Source of the DNA: Micromonospora sp. RP3T
GTDB taxonomy: Bacteria; Actinomycetota; Actinomycetes; Mycobacteriales; Micromonosporaceae
Assembly (NCBI RefSeq): GCF_003027925.1
Contig: NZ_PYPS01000002.1
Coordinates: 124,001 to 188,000 of the forward strand
DNA: 64,000 nucleotides
Direction: 5' to 3'
Numbering within the stretch: the first letter of the stretch is position 1; the number at the start of each line of letters is the position of its first letter. The position numbers were made by a program, and so were the translations under genes. Positions 36,060 through 46,273 of this stretch are shown here, one piece after another. The notes under the pieces were generated by a model. That model had not been told where the DNA came from. It made no database searches and saw only the letters and a list, made by a program, of their open reading frames with translations.

Positions 36060-37271
36060 GTGGCGTATGACGTTGTCGTTGTCGGGGCGCGCTGCGCTGG
36101 CGCGCCCACTGCCTTGCTGCTGGCCCAGGCCGGACACCGGGTGCTCCTGGTGGACCGCGCCCGGATTCCGAGCGACACCCTGTCCGGCTTGTACATCCAC
36201 CAGCCCGGCGTCGAGCGGCTCGCCCGCTGGGGGCTGCTCGACCGGATCCGCGGGTCCGGCTGCCCGCCGTTGCGGTCGGTCAGCTACCACGTGGCCGACG
36301 TCTGCGTGAGCGGACCCGCGCCGACGCTGCCCGGCGTCGACGGCGCCTACGCTCCCCGCCGGTACGTACTCGACACGATTCTGGCCGAGGCGGCTGCGGC
36401 GGCCGGCGCCGAGGTGCGCGATCGTACGTCCGTCACCGGGCTGGCCCACGACGACGACGGCCGGGTCACCGGCGTGCGCCTGCGCGAGAACGGGGGCGCC
36501 GAGATCACCGAGAAGGCACGCCTGGTCATCGGCGCCGACGGCATGCGCTCCACGGTGGCCAGGCTCGTCGACGCGCCCGTCTACGCCCACCACCCCAACC
36601 TCACGTGCGTCTACTACACGTTCTGGGCCGGCGTGACCGGGGCCGACTTCCAGATCTACGAGCGTCCGGGCGGCTGGGTGGCCGGGCTGCGGACCCACGG
36701 TGACCTCATGTTGGTCGCCGCATACCTGCCGCAGGACCAGTTCGACCGGGTCCGGCACGACGCGTTCACCGCATACCGGGCCACGATCACCACCACCGCG
36801 CCAGCCCTGTGGCAGCAACTGGCCGACGCGACCCCCGCCGACCGGTTGTACGGGACCGGCGACCAGCGCAACTTCTTCCGGCAGGCGTACGGGCCGGGCT
36901 GGGCCCTGGTCGGCGACGCCGGGCACCACAAGGACTCCATCAACGCGCACGGCATCACCGACTCTTTCCTGCAGGCGGAACTGCTGGCGGGCGAGCTCGG
37001 CGGGGACCTCGGCGACCCGGTCCGGCTGCACGCCGCCCTCGCCCGTTTCGCCGCCGCCCGCGACGAGCTGTTGACGCCGAACTACCAGACCAACCTGCTG
37101 ACCGCGCGTCTCGACCCGGCCCCCGAACGGATCGCCACGCTGCGCGTCGTGCAGGACTCGCCCAGCCTCACCGACCGCTATCTGGGCGTGGTCGCGGGGA
37201 TCCGGTCGCCGGACGAGCTCTACACCCGTGAGCTGCTGGCCCGCATGTCCCTACCGGACGGCATGCGCTGA
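36060..37271 (+). CDS. FAD-dependent monooxygenase (geranylgeranyl-reductase/PHBH-like)
   Basis: 403 residues from GTG 36060. N-terminal FAD fold VVVGARCAGAPTALLLA with VLLVDRA, then LVIGADGMRSTVA and the second FAD motif ALVGDAGHHKDSINAHGI. This is the flavoprotein hydroxylase/halogenase-like fold; the halogenase WxWxIP motif is not present, so halogenation is unlikely. It should bind FAD and use NAD(P)H to hydroxylate an aromatic or polyene substrate. It is followed after 65 bases by the thioesterase-like gene. GDAGHHKD with the DSxxxxGI context resembles enzymes found in other polyketide clusters. Confidence 0.87.
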   Translation: MAYDVVVVGARCAGAPTALLLAQAGHRVLLVDRARIPSDTLSGLYIHQPGVERLARWGLLDRIRGSGCPPLRSVSYHVADVCVSGPAPTLPGVDGAYAPRRYVLDTILAEAAAAAGAEVRDRTSVTGLAHDDDGRVTGVRLRENGGAEITEKARLVIGADGMRSTVARLVDAPVYAHHPNLTCVYYTFWAGVTGADFQIYERPGGWVAGLRTHGDLMLVAAYLPQDQFDRVRHDAFTAYRATITTTAPALWQQLADATPADRLYGTGDQRNFFRQAYGPGWALVGDAGHHKDSINAHGITDSFLQAELLAGELGGDLGDPVRLHAALARFAAARDELLTPNYQTNLLTARLDPAPERIATLRVVQDSPSLTDRYLGVVAGIRSPDELYTRELLARMSLPDGMR

Positions 37272-37336
37272 TAAGAATTCGCCGCGCCGCCGGGCCACCA
37301 TGGTCAGCATCCCCGGCGCCAGAGAAAAGGGACGAT

Positions 37337-38134
37337 ATGACCGACGTGGATCTCGACGAATCGATCCTCCGGCGACTCAGCGCCGGCGCCCGCGACCCCA
37401 TCCTGGTCGCCGACTTTCAACCGCTGTCGCCGGCCCCGCGCATGAGCCAGATGCTCAGCGAGAGCATCGAGGGCAAGCCGGTGTTCCAGATCGACCCCAT
37501 CGGCGTGCTCATGGGGGAGCGCCGTTACGCGTCGATTCCGGAACTGGCCGGTGAGTGTGTCGAGCAGTTCCGCACGTCCGGCGCCGAGGACGGGCACACG
37601 TTCGTCGTCGGTCACTGCAGCGCCTCGGCGCTCGCCCTGGGGGTCGCCGACCTGCTCGCGGCCGATCGCGCGGTCACCGCCGTGCTGCTGCTGCCGGCCT
37701 GGCCGGACGACGAGCTGGTCGTCGAGAAGTTCGGCGAATACGCCGCCAAGTTCGGCCGGACGACCCGCCCGTGCCCGGACCTCGACGCGGATCCCGAGCA
37801 CGTGGTCGCCGAGATCGAGCAGATCTTCCGGGACGAGATGAACGCCTTGGCCGCCGGCCGGAACCTCACCGACGCGATGGGCGCGTTCGGCGACCTGCTC
37901 GTGTGGTACCGGGGCTGGCTCGCGTTCCTGCTGGCCTGTCGCAACGACGTCGGGGCCGGGCGGACCGGTGGGCGGGCGGCGGTGACGGTGCTGTCCGACT
38001 CGCCGTCGACCGTCGCGGTCAAGGGCCTCGACCGCAGCGCGTACGACGTCGTGGCGCTGCCGTCGTCGTATCCGGCCGGCCCGGTCACCGCCGAGCTGGC
38101 CGAGCACGTCGCCGCCTACATCAGGTCCCGCTGA
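37337..38134 (+). CDS. Thioesterase-like alpha/beta hydrolase with Cys in the nucleophile elbow
   Basis: 265 residues from ATG 37337 with AAAAGGGA upstream. The fold order looks like a type II thioesterase domain: an early PVFQIDPIG strand, then TFVVGHCSASALALGVADLL, then VTAVLLLPAW, a helical lid and a final beta/helix tail. The nucleophile elbow reads GHCSAS, so Cys94 takes the place of the usual Ser. Cys-nucleophile thioesterases are known in some NRPS systems that form strained or amide products. The catalytic Asp and His cannot be assigned with confidence (the C-terminus is LAEHVAAYIRSR). It is the gene directly before the A-T-C-A-T NRPS, which lacks its own release domain. Confidence 0.7.
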   Translation: MTDVDLDESILRRLSAGARDPILVADFQPLSPAPRMSQMLSESIEGKPVFQIDPIGVLMGERRYASIPELAGECVEQFRTSGAEDGHTFVVGHCSASALALGVADLLAADRAVTAVLLLPAWPDDELVVEKFGEYAAKFGRTTRPCPDLDADPEHVVAEIEQIFRDEMNALAAGRNLTDAMGAFGDLLVWYRGWLAFLLACRNDVGAGRTGGRAAVTVLSDSPSTVAVKGLDRSAYDVVALPSSYPAGPVTAELAEHVAAYIRSR

Positions 38135-38560
38135 CGGGCCGGGGTATCCCGTGCCGGACCACCACCACGGTGGGCTGACCCACCTCTGCGCCGGAAGCTG
38201 ATCAAAGTACGCCGTGCCCGACAGATGCGGGTGGCGGAAAGCAATCTTCCGGGGGTCGACCCCGGCGGCTTTTCGAAAGGTACGGCAGAAGTGGACGCGG
38301 CGCGCTGCGCCTCTCCCGAATGAATCTGACGAGGCGTTCCACGGCGTCGTTCACGTAAACGGGGGGCGAGCACTCCCGGAGATGCGCCGATGGGGAAACA
38401 ATGTGATGTTGGGTCATCGACCAGTGTGATCGAGCGATGCCCATTTCTGGTTCTCGCGACTACGAGAACCAGCGCAGCTTGCCGCAAGTACGAAAGAGCA
38501 TTGGACCGACGTGTGACTCGACAGCCAAATCAAAGCCGAGCGTGGGTGAGTGGAGCAGCC
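38135..38560. promoter_or_regulatory. Leader region of the large NRPS gene
   Basis: 426 bases without a gene between the thioesterase-like gene and the NRPS start. This region is less GC-rich than the flanking genes near 38380-38540. It contains a ten-base perfect inverted repeat (CTGGTTCTCG and CGAGAACCAG) at 38447-38472 and a smaller one, CGGAA/TTCCG, near 38233-38250. A separate promoter for the NRPS is likely here. Confidence 0.5.
38447..38472. promoter_or_regulatory. Inverted repeat upstream of the NRPS gene
   Basis: CTGGTTCTCG at 38447-38456, a six-base spacer CGACTA, and the exact complement at 38463-38472, about 90 bases before the NRPS start. It could be a dimeric regulator operator or an RNA leader hairpin. 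Only the symmetry and position support it. Confidence 0.45.
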
Positions 38561-41500
38561 GTGACAACGCGCGTCAGTGACCAGGTAACGCCGGATTCCT
38601 CTGCTCCGGCGGAGGAGCTCTTGAGTGAGTTGTTCGCGGCGCAGGCAGCCCGGACCCCTACCGCGGTCGCGGTGGTGTCCGGGGACGCGTCGCTGTCGTA
38701 CGCGGAGCTGGACGCGAGGTCGAATCGGCTGGCCCGGTACCTGGTCACGCGAGGTGCCGGGCCGGGGCGGCTGGTCGCCGTGGCGACGGAACGGTCCGCG
38801 GAGATGATCGTCGCGGTCCTGGGGGTGTTGAAGACCGGCGCGGCCTACCTGCCGATCGACCCGGCCAACCCCGCCGACCGGATCGCGTTCATGCTCGCCG
38901 ACGCCACCCCCGCCGCCATCCTCACCTCACGCGCCCTGGCGACGACCGCGCTGGGCGCGGCGTCGGACGGCGCGCGCCCGGGCGGGAGCGGCGATCTGAT
39001 GATCGTGTTGGACGACCCGGCGGTCCGAACCGCCATCGCCGCCCTGCCCGGCACCGAGTTGTCCGATGTGGATCGTCTCGCTCCGCTGCTGCCCGGGCAT
39101 CCGGCGTACGTGATCTACACGTCGGGGTCGACGGGCCGCCCCAAGGGTGTGGCGGTCGAGCACCACTCGGCGGCATGGCTCGTGTCGTGGGCGGCGTCGA
39201 CATTCGGCGCGCACCGGTTCGGCCGGGTGCTGGCGTCGACGTCGTTGAGCTTCGACGTGTCGGTGTTCGAGCTGTTCGGACCGCTGGCCTGCGGCGGATG
39301 CGTGGAGGTGGTGCAGGATGTGCTGGTCCTCGCGCAGGGCGGATGGTCGGGGAGTCTGATCAGCACGGCGCCCTCGGCGATGGCGGGGGTGCTGGCCGCC
39401 GCGGAGACGTCCACGACCGCGCAGACGGTCGTGCTGGCGGGCGAGGCGCTGACCGGGCCGGTGCTGCGGGCCGTACGGGCGGCGGTGCCCGGCGCCCGGG
39501 TGGTAAACGCCTACGGGCCGACCGAGGCCACCGTGTACGCCACCGCCGGTGAGGTGGCGGACGGGTCCGATCCGGACAACGGCCCGGTTCCGATCGGCCG
39601 GCCGCTACCGGGCGCCCAGGTGTACGTCCTGGACGCCGGGTTGCGTCCGGTCCCGGCGGGGGTGACCGGCGAGCTGTACCTCGCGGGCGCCGGGCTGGCG
39701 CGGGGGTATCTGAATCGGCCGGGGTTGACGGCGGACCGGTTCGTGGCGTGCCCGTTCGGCACGGGGGAGCGGATGTACCGCACCGGGGATCTGGCGCGGT
39801 GGGCCGGTGACGGCCAGCTGGAGTTCCTGGGACGCGTCGACGACCAGGTGAAGATCCGGGGACTGCGGATCGAGCCGGGCGAGATCGAGGCAGTGCTGAC
39901 CGCGCAGCCGGGAGTGGGCCGCGCGGTGGTGGTGCTGCGGGAGGACCGTCCCGGCGACCCGCGGCTGGTCGGCTATGTGGTGCCCGGGCCCGGCGGCCAG
40001 GTGGATCCGGCGGCGCTACGGCAGGAGGCCGCCCGGACGCTGCCGGGATACATGGTGCCGGCCGCGGTGATGGTGCTGGACGCGCTGCCGCTGACGGTGA
40101 GCGGGAAGCTGGACCGGCTGGCGCTGCCGGCACCGGACTTCAGCGCCTCGGCCGGCGGCCAGGAACCTGCCACCCCGCAGGAGGCCGTGCTGTGCGAGCT
40201 GTTCGGGCAGGTCCTGGGCCTTGATCGGGTCGGGGTCGAGGACAACTTCTTCGACCTGGGCGGCCATTCGCTGATGGCGACGCGGCTGATCAGTCGGGTG
40301 CGGTCGGTGTTGGGTGTGGAGCTGGACATCCGGGTGGTGTTCGAGAATCCGACGGTCCGGTCGCTGGCTCGGTCGCTCCTGGCGGCGGGCAGCGCGCGCA
40401 CACCGTTGGCGCGGGTGGTGGACCGGCCGGAGCGGCTGCCGTTGTCGTTCGCCCAGCAGCGGTTGTGGTTCATGAACGAGTACGACGGTCCGAGCCCGTT
40501 GTTCAACGTGCCGTTCGCCTGGCGGCTGCGTGGCGGGCTGGACGCGGAGACGCTGATGGCCGCGCTGCGCGACGTGGTGGGTCGGCACGAGGCGCTGCGT
40601 ACCGTCTTCGCGGTCGCCGACGGTCAGCCGTACCAACGGGTGGTGGACGCCGCGGTCGCGGTGCCGCAGGTGACCATGGCGGTGGCCGACGAGGCCAGCC
40701 TGCCGGGCCTGCTGGAGCAGGCCGTACGGTACGTCTTCGACCTGGCCGGCGAGCTGCCGGTGCGCGCGTGGCTGTTCCGGACCGCGCCCACCGAGCACGT
40801 GCTGGTGCTGGTGATGCACCACACCGCCAGCGACGCCTGGTCGGCCGAGGTGCTGGTACGGGACCTGAGCGAGGCGTACCGGGCGCGGCTGGCGGGTCGG
40901 GCGCCGGAGTGGGCGCCGCTGCCGGTGCAGTACGCCGACTACACGCTGTGGCAACGCCGGCTGCTCGGCGAGGACCGCCACTCCGACGGTGTGCTGGCGC
41001 GGCAGCTGGATTTCTGGCGCTCCGCGCTGGCGGGGTTGCCCGACCAGCTCGACCTGCCGGCCGACCGGCTGCGCCCGCCGCAGCCGTCGCATCGTGGCGG
41101 CCTGGTCCGGCTGGAGCTGGACGCCGGGTTGCACCGGGGTCTCGAGGAGGTGGCGCGCGCCAACCGGGTGACGGTGTTCATGGTGTTGCAGGCCGGGCTG
41201 GCCATGCTGCTGTCACGCTCCGGGGCGGGCACCGACATCCCGATCGGCACGATGGTGGCCGGCCGCACCGACGAGGCGCTCCACGATCTGGTCGGGTTCT
41301 TCGGCAACACGCTGGTGCTGCGGGTGGACCTGTCCGGGGATCCGAACTTCGACGAGCTGCTGGGCCGGGTGCGGGAGCTGGACCTGACCGCGTTCGCCAA
41401 CCAGGACGTGCCGTTCGAGCGCCTGGTGGAGGAGCTCAACCCGGTCCGGTCCGCCTCGCGGCACCCGCTGTTCCAGGTGATGCTCACCATCGACGACGAC

Positions 41501-43609
41501 ACCAGCCAGCGGTGGCAGGTGCCGGGCCTTCAGGCGCGGGCCGAGTCGCTGGCCGGTGAGACGGCCAAGTTCGACCTCAGCATGTTCTTCCGCCCGGAGT
41601 ACGAAGCCGACGGCTCGCCGGCCGGGATCCGCTACTCGTTCGAGTACGCCCGGGACCTGTTCGACGAGTCGACGGTGCACGCCCTCGGTGGCCGGTTGGC
41701 GCGACTGCTGAGCCAGGCCGCCGCCGACCCGACCCGGCGGATCAGCGAACTCGACCTGCTGACGCCGGCCGAGCGGGAGCTGGTGCTGCACCGGTGGAAC
41801 GACACCGCCCTCGAGGTGGAGGCGGCGACGGTGCCCGGGGTGTTCGCGGCGCAGGTGGCCCGGAACCCGGACGCGGTCGCGGTGGTCGACAGCCGGACGA
41901 GCCTGACCTTCCGGGAACTGGACGAGCGGTCCAGCCGGCTGGCGGCGATGCTGGTGGACGCGGGCGTCACCGCGGAGTCGCGGGTGCTCGTCGTGATGCG
42001 GCGGTCGTCGCAGCTGTGGGTGGCGCTGCTGGCGGTCCTGAAGGCGGGCGGCGTGTACGTGCCCGTCAACGTGAGCTGGCCGGAGTCGCGGATCGCGTTC
42101 GTGGCCGGCGACGTGGGCAGCGTGGCGGTGCTGTGCGACGAGGAGCTGACGGAGCTCGCCGAGCGGGTACGCCCGGACGGGGCGCCGATCCTGCTGGCGA
42201 CCGCCGGGGACGCCGCCACCGGGGCACGGGAGGACTTCCGGGACGCGGAGATCCACCCGGACCAGTTGGCGTACGTGATCTTCACGTCCGGGTCGACCGG
42301 GGTGCCCAAGGGCGTCGCGGTGACCCACCAGGACGTGGTGGACATGGTGCGGGATCCGGGGTGGCCGGAGGGCGTGCACGAACGGATGCTGGTGCACTCG
42401 CCGCACTCGTACGACATCTCGACGTACGAGCTGTGGATCGCGCTGCTGCGCGGCGGCACGCACGTGGCGGCGCCGCCGGAGGAGATGAGCATCGCCCGCC
42501 TGGCGGAGGTGATCGCCTGGGCGGCCCCGACGGCCATGTGGCTCACGTCGGCGCTGTTCGACGCGGTGGCGGCGGAGCAGCCGTCGGCGCTCGCCGGGCT
42601 GCGGATGGTGGTGGTCGGCGGGGACGCGGTGTCCGGCACCGCGGTGCGGCGGGTGGTCGAGCGGTGTCCGGGCGTGCTGATGGTGAACGGGTACGGGCCG
42701 AGCGAGTCGACCACGTTCACGACGTTGCACGCGATGACCGACTTCTCGGACGAGCAGGCGGCGCAGCCGGTGCCGATCGGCGGCCCGATGGCCAACATGC
42801 GGCTGTACGTGCTCGACGGCAGCCTGCGGCCGGTGCCGGTGGGCGTGACGGGCGAGCTGTACATCGCCGGCGCGGGCATGGCGCGGGGGTACATGAACCG
42901 ACGCGGGTTGACCGCCGAGCGGTTCGTGGCGTGCCCGTTCGAGACGGGCGAGCGGATGTACCGCACCGGCGACCTGGTCCGGTGGAACGCCGACGGTCTG
43001 CTGGTGTTCGTGGGACGCGTCGATCTGCAGGTGAAGATCCGGGGCTTCCGGGTCGAGCCGGGCGAGATCGAGGCGGTGCTGGTCGCGCAGCCGGAAGTGG
43101 GCCAGGCGGCGGTGGTGGCCCGGGAGGACCGTCCCGGCGACCGGCGGCTCGTGGCGTACGTGGTGCCGGTGCCCGGTGGTCGGGTGGATGCGGCCGCGGC
43201 GCGGCAGGAGATCGCCCGGGCGCTGCCGGAGTTCATGGTCCCGTCGGCGGTGGTGGTGATGGATGCGTTGCCGCTGACGGTGAACGGGAAGCTGGACCGG
43301 CGTGCGTTGCCGGCGCCGGACTACAGCGCCGTGGCCAGCGGCCAGGATCCGGCCACGGCCCGCGAGTCGGTGCTGTGTGACCTGTTCGCCCAGGCACTGG
43401 GGGTCGACCGGGTCGGCGTCGACGACAACTTCTTCGACCTGGGTGGCCACTCCCTGCTCGCCGCCATCCTGCTGGCCCGGCTGGAAGACCAGCTCGACAT
43501 CAAGATCGGGCTGAGAGCCTTCCTCGCCAACCCCACCGTCAACGGCGTCACCAGCTATGTGTCACCGCCCGGCACAGACCGGCACAGCGCGCCTGCCAGC
43601 GCCGTGTGA
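38561..43609 (+). CDS. Two-module NRPS, A-T-C-A-T
   Basis: 1682 residues from GTG 38561; upstream in-frame codons look non-coding. Order: adenylation 1 (~15-515; [30 protein letters not shown]), carrier 1 (S570 in [11 protein letters not shown]), condensation (~610-1040; H753-H754-TAS-D758, intact), adenylation 2 (~1065-1560; [29 protein letters not shown]) and carrier 2 (S1631 in LGGHSLLAA). No thioesterase, epimerase or C-terminal condensation domain. By-eye specificity residues are D-V-F-S-V-A-A-V-Y for A1 and D-I-Y-W-V-G-G-T-F for A2; substrates are not assigned. It would make a dipeptide bound to carrier 2, to be released by a separate enzyme, perhaps the adjacent Cys thioesterase or an acyltransferase onto the enediyne. 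Confidence 0.93.
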   Translation: MTTRVSDQVTPDSSAPAEELLSELFAAQAARTPTAVAVVSGDASLSYAELDARSNRLARYLVTRGAGPGRLVAVATERSAEMIVAVLGVLKTGAAYLPIDPANPADRIAFMLADATPAAILTSRALATTALGAASDGARPGGSGDLMIVLDDPAVRTAIAALPGTELSDVDRLAPLLPGHPAYVIYTSGSTGRPKGVAVEHHSAAWLVSWAASTFGAHRFGRVLASTSLSFDVSVFELFGPLACGGCVEVVQDVLVLAQGGWSGSLISTAPSAMAGVLAAAETSTTAQTVVLAGEALTGPVLRAVRAAVPGARVVNAYGPTEATVYATAGEVADGSDPDNGPVPIGRPLPGAQVYVLDAGLRPVPAGVTGELYLAGAGLARGYLNRPGLTADRFVACPFGTGERMYRTGDLARWAGDGQLEFLGRVDDQVKIRGLRIEPGEIEAVLTAQPGVGRAVVVLREDRPGDPRLVGYVVPGPGGQVDPAALRQEAARTLPGYMVPAAVMVLDALPLTVSGKLDRLALPAPDFSASAGGQEPATPQEAVLCELFGQVLGLDRVGVEDNFFDLGGHSLMATRLISRVRSVLGVELDIRVVFENPTVRSLARSLLAAGSARTPLARVVDRPERLPLSFAQQRLWFMNEYDGPSPLFNVPFAWRLRGGLDAETLMAALRDVVGRHEALRTVFAVADGQPYQRVVDAAVAVPQVTMAVADEASLPGLLEQAVRYVFDLAGELPVRAWLFRTAPTEHVLVLVMHHTASDAWSAEVLVRDLSEAYRARLAGRAPEWAPLPVQYADYTLWQRRLLGEDRHSDGVLARQLDFWRSALAGLPDQLDLPADRLRPPQPSHRGGLVRLELDAGLHRGLEEVARANRVTVFMVLQAGLAMLLSRSGAGTDIPIGTMVAGRTDEALHDLVGFFGNTLVLRVDLSGDPNFDELLGRVRELDLTAFANQDVPFERLVEELNPVRSASRHPLFQVMLTIDDDTSQRWQVPGLQARAESLAGETAKFDLSMFFRPEYEADGSPAGIRYSFEYARDLFDESTVHALGGRLARLLSQAAADPTRRISELDLLTPAERELVLHRWNDTALEVEAATVPGVFAAQVARNPDAVAVVDSRTSLTFRELDERSSRLAAMLVDAGVTAESRVLVVMRRSSQLWVALLAVLKAGGVYVPVNVSWPESRIAFVAGDVGSVAVLCDEELTELAERVRPDGAPILLATAGDAATGAREDFRDAEIHPDQLAYVIFTSGSTGVPKGVAVTHQDVVDMVRDPGWPEGVHERMLVHSPHSYDISTYELWIALLRGGTHVAAPPEEMSIARLAEVIAWAAPTAMWLTSALFDAVAAEQPSALAGLRMVVVGGDAVSGTAVRRVVERCPGVLMVNGYGPSESTTFTTLHAMTDFSDEQAAQPVPIGGPMANMRLYVLDGSLRPVPVGVTGELYIAGAGMARGYMNRRGLTAERFVACPFETGERMYRTGDLVRWNADGLLVFVGRVDLQVKIRGFRVEPGEIEAVLVAQPEVGQAAVVAREDRPGDRRLVAYVVPVPGGRVDAAAARQEIARALPEFMVPSAVVVMDALPLTVNGKLDRRALPAPDYSAVASGQDPATARESVLCDLFAQALGVDRVGVDDNFFDLGGHSLLAAILLARLEDQLDIKIGLRAFLANPTVNGVTSYVSPPGTDRHSAPASAV

Positions 43610-43613
43610 GGGC

Positions 43614-43661
43614 TGAAGCGCACCGGGTCCGGTGGAGCTCCACCGGACCCGGTGCGCTTCA
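43614..43661. terminator. 48-base perfect palindrome after the NRPS gene
   Basis: Twenty-four-base arms without a spacer, beginning TGAAGCGCACCGGGTCCGG and centred on GAGCTC, four bases after the NRPS stop. It should fold into a very stable hairpin and terminate transcription. The perfection and zero loop length are notable for a region otherwise full of decayed sequence. Confidence 0.85.
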
Positions 43662-43669
43662 CCGTGCAC

Positions 43670-44400
43670 CGTCGGGGTGCGGGCAAAGAGGCGGCGGGCG
43701 GCTTCGACGACGGTGTCCTCGCCCTTCGCGAACGCGACCCGGATCCGCGGCGGGGCAGCCCCGAGGCGCGGGGTCGGTTCCCGAACGATTCGCTGTCGGC
43801 GGCGGCCGGCCGGGCCGCGCACGTCACCTCGTTTCCACGGCAACCCGTGCCTCACCAGCGCCGTCGCCGACCATCTCGCGATGGGCAAGCTGCCGCCGCG
43901 CAGGCCCGGCAACCAACCTGCCACGCCCTGCCTCGGCCCGACCCTGCCTCGGCCCGGCCCGGCCCAGCCACAATGCCTCCAGGCGATGTCGCCGAGAGTC
44001 GACAACGGAGGGGCGCGCCGTTCGGGTGCGCGGCGAGCGCGAGGCCGAGCAGTGCCTCGACCGGTGCGAGCACCGCGTCCTGGTCGTCGAACGGCCGCCG
44101 CACACGTCGAGCCCGGGTGATAGGGCACGGGGCGACGGCTGCGGGTTCACCCGGTGAGGGGTCTGGCCAGCGTCGACTCGTCCAGACCGTCACACGCGTC
44201 GGCGGCCGGCCGCTGCCGGAGCGCCGTGGTGGCCGGGTCGACCCGCTTCGGGAGGACCCACCTGTACCGCGTCAGCTCGATCGCCGCTCGACCGGGTGCA
44301 CCTTCATCGCGCCGGTGTGGGTGACGATCGTGCGAGCTCGCATCCGTCGAGGTGGATGGCCGCCGCCGTGGCCCGCCGGCCCGGTGCGTCGGCCGGGCGG
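43670..44400 (-). pseudogene. Decayed aminotransferase
   Basis: On the minus strand the C-terminal end reads PPRIRVAFAKGEDTVVEAARRLFA, matching IRIAFAKDDETVAEGVRRL of the intact aminotransferase at 32972. Near 44280-44220 AIELTRYRWVLPKRVDPAT matches AISGFEQHRWGLPEPYDPET of its N-terminal third, and the codons before it resemble AVAAIRSN. The parts are in different frames, and the PLP lysine region and the middle are unrecognisable. It lies convergent to the intact NRPS, mirroring the NRPS remnant and intact aminotransferase at 32.3-34.2 kb. Confidence 0.75.
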
Positions 44401-44442
44401 TTGGCACCAGGGCGCGGCTGACCTGCGTGACGCAGGCCGTCG

Positions 44443-45093
44443 CTACGCGGGCCGTGCGTCGGCCTGCGTCGCGCCGAAGCGCAGTCTCGCGTGGTGCTCC
44501 TGAGCCATCCGTCGCAACGCCGACAGCGCCACGTCGAGCAGGACTCCCCGCACCACCAGGGCGGCCCGGTCGGCGCCCACGCCGTCGGCGGGCAGCAGGT
44601 CCAGATCCTGCACCGCGAGCTTCTCGGCCGCCACCGCGTAGGGGGTGAAATACTCCATTCCGCACTCGCAGCCCAGCCGCTTCAGGGTGAGGATCACGAG
44701 CGCGAGCCGGTCCCGGCCGGGCGCGTCCATGTCGAGGGACCAGCCGAGGTCCTCGACGAAACGGTCGACGTCGGCCCGTACCTGTTTCGCGCCCTCCACG
44801 CTGTGCAGCGCCGGCTCCTGCGGAAACAACGCGCGGTCGACGAGCGCGTACAGCGCGGGTAGCGGCACCTTGTCGTTCTCGATCGCGGTCAGCAGCTCCC
44901 GCACCGAGGTGAGTTCGAGCTGACCGATGTTGGTCAGTGCCCGGATGAGCCGCAGTCGACGCAGGTGTGCTTCGCCGTACACCGCCTGGTTACGGCCGGT
45001 CGGGGTGCCCGGAGGAAGCAGGCGCTCCCGGAGGTAGAACTTTATCGTTGCGATTGGGACGCCTGTCTGCCTGCTAAGATCTGAGATGCGCAT
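44443..45093 (-). CDS. MerR-family regulator
   Basis: 216 residues from ATG 45093 with GGGGAG upstream. The N-terminal winged HTH is MRISDLSRQTGVPIATIKFY, LRERLLPPG, then RNQAVYGEAHLRRLRLIRAL. The C-terminal ~140 residues are helical with CEC at about 150 (RLGCECGMEYFT), which might bind a ligand or metal, but no known MerR metal pattern is obvious. Similar TipA/TetR-like effector domains sense antibiotics or organic ligands. It is a candidate cluster or resistance regulator. It sits alone between pseudogene remnants. Confidence 0.88.
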   Translation of the reverse strand: MRISDLSRQTGVPIATIKFYLRERLLPPGTPTGRNQAVYGEAHLRRLRLIRALTNIGQLELTSVRELLTAIENDKVPLPALYALVDRALFPQEPALHSVEGAKQVRADVDRFVEDLGWSLDMDAPGRDRLALVILTLKRLGCECGMEYFTPYAVAAEKLAVQDLDLLPADGVGADRAALVVRGVLLDVALSALRRMAQEHHARLRFGATQADARPA

Positions 45094-45499
45094 CAGGCTC
45101 CCCGCTGTCGATAGCACCGACCAGCTCAGTGTACGGGTCGGGGTACATGTTAGTCACCTTCGATGTTGCACTCTGCGCAATCCCCCCTGCGCGGGATGCA
45201 ATGTTGTCCGTGGGCGGCACCGTGTGGGGGACGCCGACGTGTGCAGTGCCGCCACGATGTGCGGTGCCGCGGTGTTGGCGGCCGTCGTGTCCAGCGGGAT
45301 GAGGAAGTTCGCCAGACACGGCACGGCAAGGACGGATCACGGACGGCGGTGAGCCGGTCGGCGGGGCATGGCACTCCTCGGATCGATTCCCGGCCACGGT
45401 GCCGAGGTATTGTCGCCTCTCGATTCGCCGTGCGGCGGTGAGTGCGGCCCGGGCGGTTTCGACCGTCGCCGACCGCTGCGAGACCGCGGTCCATCCGGG
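45094..45499. other. Region without a recognisable gene, upstream of merR
   Basis: No convincing coding sequence. The part next to 45093 should hold the merR promoter. The far end grades into the DUF5987 remnant on the minus strand. Confidence 0.4.
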
Positions 45500-45723
45500 C
45501 GGCACCTGACCCGGTGACACATCATCCTGATCGGACACTCCGGTCCAGGCCATGTCGCGGACGTTCGCGGGTGCCGACCGCGGCCCGGCCGGCTCCCGCA
45601 GCAGGTCGACCGCACCGCCCGTCGCGGCCCCGCCGCCGGCCAGGGCCCCGGCGACAGACGCGTCGCCGGGCTACCGCCTCGAACCGGGAGTGATGGTGTC
45701 CGCGAATGCCTCCAGCGCCATCG
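45500..45723 (-). pseudogene. DUF5987 remnant with nonsense mutation
   Basis: The minus strand encodes MALEAFADTITPGSRR, then TAG, then in the same frame GDASVAGALAGGGAATGG and AVDLLREPAGP, and later MAWTGV. These line up in order with LEAFADTIIPGEKR, DRAIAGAATGGGAVASG, AIELMLSPEGG and MAWDTGAH of the intact DUF5987 protein at 15287. The middle third is deleted and a stop interrupts it. No SCP2, AhpD or GMC partner is recognisable beside it. It indicates that the AhpD-SCP2-DUF5987-GMC operon, or part of it, once had a second copy here. Confidence 0.8.
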
Positions 45724-46273
45724 TCCGCTCACCGTTCGGGTAGTCGGGTGCCACCGCGTCACCTCCCTGTCGGCATGGCTCAGGCAGTCGCGGCTCAATC
45801 GTCTGGGAGGACCCGGTCGGGTGCACCTCCGTCGTTGCTGCCTGCCCGTCCACGCTGCCGCACTCACCCGCGCCACTGATGTTCGCCCGCGTGCTGGATG
45901 CCGATGCGCGAGCCGCTCGTGGCGACCGGCGGGGTGAACCGGCTTGCCGAGGAGCGGTCGCCTCCGCCGTGTCGGCGGCGAACATCCACCCATCCTGCGC
46001 GGACACGTACCGCGCAGGATGGGCACCGACTGTCCACTCGGCGGGACGCCGCAGCCCTCGTGCCGGGGACCAGCTCGGCCGGCGGCCTGACGGTGCTGCG
46101 GCGCCCGGCCCTCCAGCAGGCCCTGGGGTCGAGCCGCACCTGGCCCGGGCGCTCGGCGTTCGCGACGACGGTGCGACACGGCTGGGCTGCCCGCCGAGCA
46201 CTCGGAGGCGGCAATGGTAGCGCTGACCGGCCTGACCGTTGACCTCGTCAGGGGTCGGGTCAGGTCGGCCCGC
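45724..46273. other. Decayed or non-coding stretch after the second araC gene
   Basis: No family could be recognised in any frame. It contains a 13-base inverted repeat (CCCATCCTGCGCG and its complement, 45989-46001 and 46011-46023, nine-base loop). Placed downstream of the minus-strand AraC gene, this may be its terminator. Given the DUF5987 remnant beside it, more decayed genes are possible. Confidence 0.45.

Noticed and set aside
36060-37271. Flavin-dependent halogenase
   Set aside because: FAD motifs are present but the WxWxIP motif of tryptophan-type halogenases is absent, so a monooxygenase or reductase call is safer.
38390-38560. Upstream ATG extension of the two-module NRPS
   Set aside because: The 57 extra residues have no similarity to adenylation domains and cover a hairpin-containing leader; GTG 38561 is better placed.
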